Assembly (NCBI GenBank): GCA_020342025.1
Contig: CP070840.1
Location: 1,113,188 to 1,129,363 of the forward strand
Direction: 5' to 3'
DNA from: Deltaproteobacteria bacterium
GTDB lineage: Bacteria > Desulfobacterota > DSM-4660 > Desulfatiglandales > HGW-15
DNA: 16,176 nt
The stretch's first letter is position 1, and each line of letters begins with the position of its first letter. The notes below the pieces were generated by a model that saw only the letters and a program-made list of their open reading frames with translations, searched no databases and was not told where the DNA came from. This document shows, piece by piece, positions 12,384-16,176 of the stretch. The translations under genes were made by a program, and so were the position numbers.

Positions 12384-13292
12384 ATGAAACAACATGCCGC
12401 CACATATTTCGGCGAGTTCCTTGGCACCTTTCTGTTAGTCTTTATCGGGACCTTTGCAGTTGCGGTCGCCACACTTTTTAATGCACTGATGGGGCTTGCA
12501 CAGGTTGCCGCCGTGTGGTGTCTGGGGGTAACGCTCGCCATTTATGCCACCCGGCATTTGTCGTGTGCCCACCTGAACCCAGCCGTCTCCTTGGGGATGG
12601 TCCTTGCAGGAAGAATGAAGCCTCGCCTGCTCACGCCCTACTGGACATCCCAACTCCTTGGCGGTGTCTTTGCCGGAGCCACTGTGTTGCTCATTTTTCA
12701 CGCTTCCATTGTGGGGTATGAAGTCGCCAATGGCATCGTTCGCGGATCTCAGGAATCCGTAAGAACAGCCATGCTTTTTGGAGAGTATTTTCCTAATCCA
12801 GGTGTTTCAATTCCCTGGTTTCAGGTATCACTCGGCACAGCCATGCTGGTGGAGGGCATGGGTACGTTCATACTGGTGATGATGATCTTTCTCTTAACGG
12901 AGGGTTGTAATGTGGGGAGGCCAACTGAAGGATCATCCCCCATCTTTATCGGCGGCACCGTTGCTGCCATAATAGCCATAACGGCTCCACTAACCCAGAC
13001 AGGTATCAACCCAGCCCGCGATTTCGGCCCCAGATTAATCGCTTATTTAGCAGGTTGGAACACAATAGCCATACCAGGGCCAGAGGGCGGTTTCTTTTGG
13101 GTCTACATTGCTGCCCCTTTATTTAAGGGCGCTGCGGCAGCCGCCTGCTTTCGCTTTGTGATTGCCCCCCTTATGTCAGCCAAGAGTCATACGCCCATGG
13201 TGTGTGGCTGCGATCCCGAGGGCAACCAGCGCGGAGAAAATTTGATGCACGAGGAGCCGGGTGCCCTCACAATCCTCAGAAGGAAACACTAA
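12384..13292 (+). CDS. MIP-family channel, aquaglyceroporin-like
   Basis: The 302-residue membrane protein carries both MIP signature loops, HLNPAVS (NPA at 65-67) and GINPARDFGP (NPA at 189-191). The Asp after the second NPAR is the mark of glycerol-facilitator-type channels rather than pure water channels. Six membrane segments can be placed, beginning with FLGTFLLVFIGTFAVAVA near 12-29. Such channels pass glycerol, other small polyols or undissociated arsenite. The C-terminal tail after about residue 245 is hydrophilic and has a CGC (254-256) that could bind metal or sense redox state. The ATG lies 15 nt after the CEKC gene without a clear ribosome-binding site, consistent with coupling. 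Substrate unknown. Confidence 0.85.
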   Translation: MKQHAATYFGEFLGTFLLVFIGTFAVAVATLFNALMGLAQVAAVWCLGVTLAIYATRHLSCAHLNPAVSLGMVLAGRMKPRLLTPYWTSQLLGGVFAGATVLLIFHASIVGYEVANGIVRGSQESVRTAMLFGEYFPNPGVSIPWFQVSLGTAMLVEGMGTFILVMMIFLLTEGCNVGRPTEGSSPIFIGGTVAAIIAITAPLTQTGINPARDFGPRLIAYLAGWNTIAIPGPEGGFFWVYIAAPLFKGAAAAACFRFVIAPLMSAKSHTPMVCGCDPEGNQRGENLMHEEPGALTILRRKH

Positions 13293-13395
13293 GATAGAAA
13301 CGCGCTAATCACTTGCCAACGGCCTTCCTCTTGTTGTAACTTCCCCTCGACAATAATTGCGTTTAATCATATTGAAAGCATAGGACTTAAGGGGG

Positions 13396-13932
13396 ATGGG
13401 AGCTTCAAGACGCCGAGGTTTGATTTTCATTTTGACCGGAAGGGGAAAAGGAAAAACCTCCGCTGCGTTGGGAATGGCCCTGAGGGCCGCGGGACAAGGG
13501 CTTCGCGTGCTTATTTTGCAGTTTATGAAAAGGAAACCGGACATTGGAGAAATAATGGCATTGGAGAAAACCAATCTCCCCATCACCATCGAGCAATATG
13601 GACGTAGCGTCTTTTTTAAGACAAGGACTTGCGAAGCTATGGACATATACGTGGCCCACCAAGGACTTGCAGCGTTCGAAGATGCTATGGAAAACGGGAC
13701 CTACGACCTAATCATCCTGGATGAAATAAACATGGCCATCTACTTTGGTATGCTTGAGGTTGAAGAACTTTTAAGAGCTATCGAAAAAAGACCTACGGAG
13801 CTTCACCTGGTCCTGACCGGACGATATGCGAGGAAGGAGCTATTAGATATTGCAGACCTGGTCACCGAGATGAAAGAAGTCAAGCATCATTACAATGAAG
13901 GGATCAACGCCCAAAAGGGGATTGAGTTCTGA
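13396..13932 (+). CDS. cobO: Corrinoid adenosyltransferase (CobA/CobO/BtuR type)
   Basis: The 178 residues match the ATP:co(I)rrinoid adenosyltransferase family, which transfers the adenosyl group of ATP to the cobalt of reduced corrinoids to give adenosylcobamide. Visible hallmarks are the P-loop GRGKGKTS (15-22), ALRAAGQGLRVLILQFMK, the Walker B strand LIILDEIN (about 109-116), VLTGR near 138-142 and the ending MKEVKHHYNEGINAQKGIEF. Length is normal. AAGGGGG directly precedes the ATG. The next gene starts on the base after its stop, so they are cotranscribed. With cbiR it supports cobamide salvage or remodelling in this organism. Confidence 0.92.
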   Translation: MGASRRRGLIFILTGRGKGKTSAALGMALRAAGQGLRVLILQFMKRKPDIGEIMALEKTNLPITIEQYGRSVFFKTRTCEAMDIYVAHQGLAAFEDAMENGTYDLIILDEINMAIYFGMLEVEELLRAIEKRPTELHLVLTGRYARKELLDIADLVTEMKEVKHHYNEGINAQKGIEF

Positions 13933-14577
13933 ATGGAAGAGATCTGGATCATAGGTGTGGGCCAGTTCGGATTCATTGCATTCGACAGGCTGTCGAAAAG
14001 CGGAAAAGAGAGACGTTTCGTCCTTGTAGATCCAGTCAGGAAGAACTTATTGCGGTGCATAGGCCCTCATGTCACTCTGGAACAGGCTGATGGCGTGGAG
14101 TTTTTGGAGCAGCATCTTACCGCGGCCAACACGCCAGATTGGATCATACCCGCGTTGCCTGTCCACCTGGCTGCCGAGTGGTTTCTGATTCGTATGGGGC
14201 CAGAACGACTTCAGCGCGTTACCGTACCCTCTGAGATAGATCCTCTCCTCCCCCATCCTATTCGTGGGTCCGACGGGAACATCTATGTGAGTCATGCTGA
14301 TTTCAGGTGTCCTGATGATTGTGCTGAGCCCCGGGACTCTTGCACGGTTACTGGAGAGCCGAGAAAACGCAATATGTTCGAGATCCTCGGTGACATACAG
14401 CTACCTCCCTTTAAAGCGCTGGCCCTTAGGAGTCACCAATTGGGCGCTGGCATTGGGGGTTATCGTTCTGAACACCTGTTTGCACTGTTGGACAAAGTGG
14501 AACACGCCAGAGGGGAACTCCTTGTGAGCACGGCGTGCCGGTGTCATGGGGTAATTACGGGTCTGGGAAGGTTATAA
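13933..14577 (+). CDS. Rossmann-like protein with conserved-looking cysteine motifs, function unknown
   Basis: The 214-residue protein begins with a strand and glycine-rich turn IWIIGVGQFG and an acidic strand end RFVLVDP (about 28-34), as in NAD(P)-binding Rossmann folds such as TrkA-N domains. The middle has C126-x3-C130-x6-C137 (CPDDC then C137) and the end has C202-x-C204-H205, together a plausible metal or Fe-S site. I do not recognise a characterised family. It starts immediately after the cobO stop codon, a strong sign of cotranscription, so a role in corrinoid reduction or handling is possible but only inferred. Confidence 0.65.
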   Translation: MEEIWIIGVGQFGFIAFDRLSKSGKERRFVLVDPVRKNLLRCIGPHVTLEQADGVEFLEQHLTAANTPDWIIPALPVHLAAEWFLIRMGPERLQRVTVPSEIDPLLPHPIRGSDGNIYVSHADFRCPDDCAEPRDSCTVTGEPRKRNMFEILGDIQLPPFKALALRSHQLGAGIGGYRSEHLFALLDKVEHARGELLVSTACRCHGVITGLGRL

Positions 14578-14586
14578 GAACCCAAC

Positions 14587-14988
14587 ATGTGGCTCCTCAA
14601 TCATTTGGAGCAAGTTGGCTTTATGAAATCAGTCATTACGCTCGTGGGAGATAAAATCGAGATCCATGTGGATCGAAGCGATTATTACGAAAACATGCTA
14701 GCGGCGATCGTAGAGCGCGTTTTTCAGCTCTTGGGCCCGGAATTTGACAAGCAAGCCTACCTAGAAGAGGTGGAGAAAGGGCGCTCGGCCGTAGAAATTG
14801 GACAAGAATTGGCCATACCCGTCAGCATTATGCTGTCTATGGAATTGGGCTATTGTCTGGGTCAACTGAAGAGTCTGGGGCGGTCTTTGGATTGTGATAA
14901 GGCCCTGAAAGACCTCTACGCCCTCTGGAAGCATAGGCTCAAGAAAATGTTGAAAGAGGAGATGATCACCTCCGATTCTGTGCACTAA
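14587..14988 (+). CDS. Small helical protein, function unknown
   Basis: I do not recognise this 133-residue protein. After a possible extension, the segment MKSVITLVGDKIEIHVDR looks like two beta strands; the rest is helical (YENMLAAIVERVFQLL, QAYLEEVEKGRSAVEIG, SIMLSMELGYCLGQLKSL, the ALWKHRLKKMLKEE end). No signal peptide, membrane span or metal motif. The start is uncertain: ATG 14587 lacks a ribosome-binding site, and ATG 14623 has GGAG 12 nt upstream and begins right at the first strand. It follows the Rossmann-like gene by 9 nt, so it is probably the third gene of the cobO operon, which ends at the repeat at 15003. Confidence 0.55.
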   Translation: MWLLNHLEQVGFMKSVITLVGDKIEIHVDRSDYYENMLAAIVERVFQLLGPEFDKQAYLEEVEKGRSAVEIGQELAIPVSIMLSMELGYCLGQLKSLGRSLDCDKALKDLYALWKHRLKKMLKEEMITSDSVH

Positions 14989-15002
14989 CAACCAACTCTC
15001 AG

Positions 15003-15123
15003 GTCATTGCGAGTCCCGCGAAAGACGGGACGAAGCAATCTCTGCGTTTACAGGTACTATTTGCGAGACGATAATGCGAGATTGCCGCGTCGTCCCCCTG
15101 GGGGCGGGACTCCTCGCAATGAC
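15003..15123. repeat. Palindromic repeat, GTCATTGCGAG...CTCGCAATGAC family, copy 3
   Basis: GTCATTGCGAG (15003-15013) and CTCGCAATGAC (15113-15123) form the termini, with GAAGCAATCTC and GAGATTGCCGC as the inner pair. Extra small hairpins (CCCGCGAAAGACGGG; CCCCCTGGGGGCGGG) sit inside the arms. It separates the cobO operon from the YkgJ-type gene and may stand in for a terminator. Confidence 0.85.
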
Positions 15124-15163
15124 TTTTCTATCATAATCCTTTCTCCAGTACCGAGACTTTTAT

Positions 15164-15910
15164 ATGATCACTGCAAAAGATCTTGGAGCAGCCATTCTGA
15201 AGGCGAAACCCCTGTTCAACCCGTTGCGAGACCTCTATGAGGGTCTGCCTGAGACCCAGTGCACGTGTGATGAACCCGGCATTTGCTGCATGTTCTTGCC
15301 CGAAATGACCATACTCGAGGCCTTGCAGTGGATCGAACGCATGCAGGCCATGTCAGAGGCGGACCTGACCTCAACCCTTCGAGGGTTCGTGGCATTCTAC
15401 CTTACCAACCCTGCCCGTCTCACAGGGTGTCCGTTCAGAGACGATGGTGCCTGTTCTGTTTACAAATATCGGACCTTCGGATGTCGATCCTATGGCTTGT
15501 GGAGCCAGGAAATGGGCGGATCCCGAACCCGAGCAAGCCGCAAGGGCAAGAAGGCGCTGCGGCAGATGTGGAAAAGATATGGGATTGAGCTTCCCGCTCA
15601 TGCGGTAGAATTTGAGATCGACTATTGCAACAGGGTTCAGGTGCGGTCAGGCAATCCCATAGGTGATGAGGCGATCATGGACTTGTTGACACGGGTTTAC
15701 CAGCTGGGAAAGCCGCTGGGCGATCTCCAGGGCCAATTCGAAGAGGCTTACCATTCCGACGTCAGTTTTCTCTTGACCTCACTTGCCTTTGGCATCAGGA
15801 AGGCGCTGCTCTTAAAATTCGCAGTGATCAAGGAAATCGTCCAAAAAAGAACGGACACACGCCTTCAACAAGAACTTGAGAAAGTTACTCCAAACCTATT
15901 GCATTTCTAA
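15164..15910 (+). CDS. YkgJ-type cysteine-cluster (CxxCxxCC-like) protein
   Basis: The 248-residue protein has cysteines C33, C35, C41 and C42 (CTCDEPGICC), then GCPFRDDGACSVYKYRTFGCR with C89, C97 and C107, and a later C155 in the segment EIDYC. This spacing and the CxVYxxRxxxCR element are typical of the YkgJ/Fe-S-oxidoreductase-like family (UPF0153), thought to chelate zinc or iron; its reaction is not established. The C-terminal third (about 165-248) is helical and lacks cysteines. The ATG has no strong ribosome-binding site. It stands as a single gene between a repeat and a terminator hairpin. Confidence 0.8.
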   Translation: MITAKDLGAAILKAKPLFNPLRDLYEGLPETQCTCDEPGICCMFLPEMTILEALQWIERMQAMSEADLTSTLRGFVAFYLTNPARLTGCPFRDDGACSVYKYRTFGCRSYGLWSQEMGGSRTRASRKGKKALRQMWKRYGIELPAHAVEFEIDYCNRVQVRSGNPIGDEAIMDLLTRVYQLGKPLGDLQGQFEEAYHSDVSFLLTSLAFGIRKALLLKFAVIKEIVQKRTDTRLQQELEKVTPNLLHF

Positions 15911-15954
15911 TGGGTTTTTCTCTCCAGCCTTTCTATTATCATCTCGTTTAATCC

Positions 15955-15979
15955 AAAAAATCGTCTTTTGGACGATTTT
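15955..15979. terminator. Bidirectional terminator-like hairpin
   Basis: AAAATCGTC (15957-15965) and GACGATTTT (15971-15979) form a perfect 9-bp stem with loop TTTTG. The A-run before and T-run after allow termination in either direction. It lies about 45 nt after the YkgJ-type stop codon. The GC core is short, so strength is uncertain. Confidence 0.55.
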
Positions 15980-16044
15980 CAACGGGCACAAAATCCCGTA
16001 AAAGTTTTTATTCGACCACTGTTTGGAAAATTTGGGATACAATG

Positions 16045-16176
16045 GAGACTGTCGAAAAATCGGCTTCTGAGAGGCTGATGGAAAATGTCCAGATGCAAGG
16101 CTTCCGAAACTGGGGACCCGCCCGCAGGGTGGGGAGTCCAAGCGAAGCGCGGACAAATCCCGAGGAATGAGGCGTA
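16045..16176. repeat. GAGACTGTCGAAAAA-family repeat, copy 2, with 48-nt insertion, cut by window edge
   Basis: Positions 16045-16109 repeat 5161-5225 with only three substitutions in 65 bases. Then 16110-16157 carry a 48-nt segment absent from copy 1, after which the match resumes with TCCCGAGGAATGAGGCGTA to the end of the window. The inserted segment itself can form a GGACCCGCCC/GGGTGGGGAGTCC hairpin and ends in the AAA that also precedes it. The right arm lies outside the window. Confidence 0.8.

Noticed and set aside
1786..15123. CRISPR array suggested by several similar repeats
   Set aside because: Copies are kilobases apart, palindromic, of different lengths and without regular spacers or cas genes.

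Overview
The window looks like chromosomal DNA of an anaerobic, corrinoid-using bacterium. My best guess is the Desulfobacterota (former Deltaproteobacteria) or a neighbouring phylum. This rests on gene content (cobamide remodelling and adenosylation enzymes, two CobW-type G3E GTPases, a PadR-type regulator with an N-terminal CPC motif, several small CxxC thioredoxin-fold proteins) and on several families of hairpin-forming intergenic repeats. It is an inference; no rRNA or tRNA gene is present to settle taxonomy. I see no phage genes, transposase or CRISPR array.

Layout. (1) 1-1640: a thiol-redox set, with the C-terminal part of one thioredoxin-fold protein, a relative with a CPAC site, a two-CxxC zinc-ribbon protein and a minimal 82-residue CKRC disulfide protein. 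(2) 1640-2140: no gene, but a nested pair of inverted-repeat elements. (3) 2141-4240: a CobW-type GTPase with an altered metal motif, an AT-rich hairpin repeat, then a divergent thioredoxin-reductase-like flavoprotein. (4) 4246-5088, minus strand: a TIM-barrel protein that I read as the cobamide-remodelling phosphodiesterase CbiR. (5) 5160-6090: two further repeat families around one unknown gene. (6) 6093-10224: a MoxR-type AAA+ ATPase with a cysteine cluster, a GXGXG beta-helix protein, a von Willebrand A (VWA) protein with a degenerate metallopeptidase-like N-terminus, and an ABM-fold protein. (7) 10355-13292: a promoter and palindromic operator in front of padR, a second CobW-type GTPase with an intact CxCC motif, a CEKC thioredoxin-fold protein and an aquaglyceroporin. 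(8) 13396-14988: corrinoid adenosyltransferase (cobO), a Rossmann-like cysteine-motif protein and a small helical unknown. (9) 15003-16176: a repeat, a YkgJ-type cysteine-cluster protein, a terminator-like hairpin and a second copy of the 5161 repeat, cut by the window edge.

How the genes may work together (inference). Two themes recur: corrinoid or metal handling (CbiR, CobO, two G3E GTPases, the AAA+/VWA chelatase-like pair) and dithiol chemistry (three or four CxxC proteins, a TrxR-like flavoprotein, cysteine-cluster proteins). The most interesting candidate for an undescribed system is the AAA+/GXGXG/VWA set at 6093-9965. AAA+/VWA pairs act as metal chelatases or enzyme-maturation motors, but I know of no described system that adds a stand-alone GXGXG protein. 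No corrinoid methyltransferase, chelatase large subunit or client enzyme lies inside the window, so the substrate cannot be read from it.
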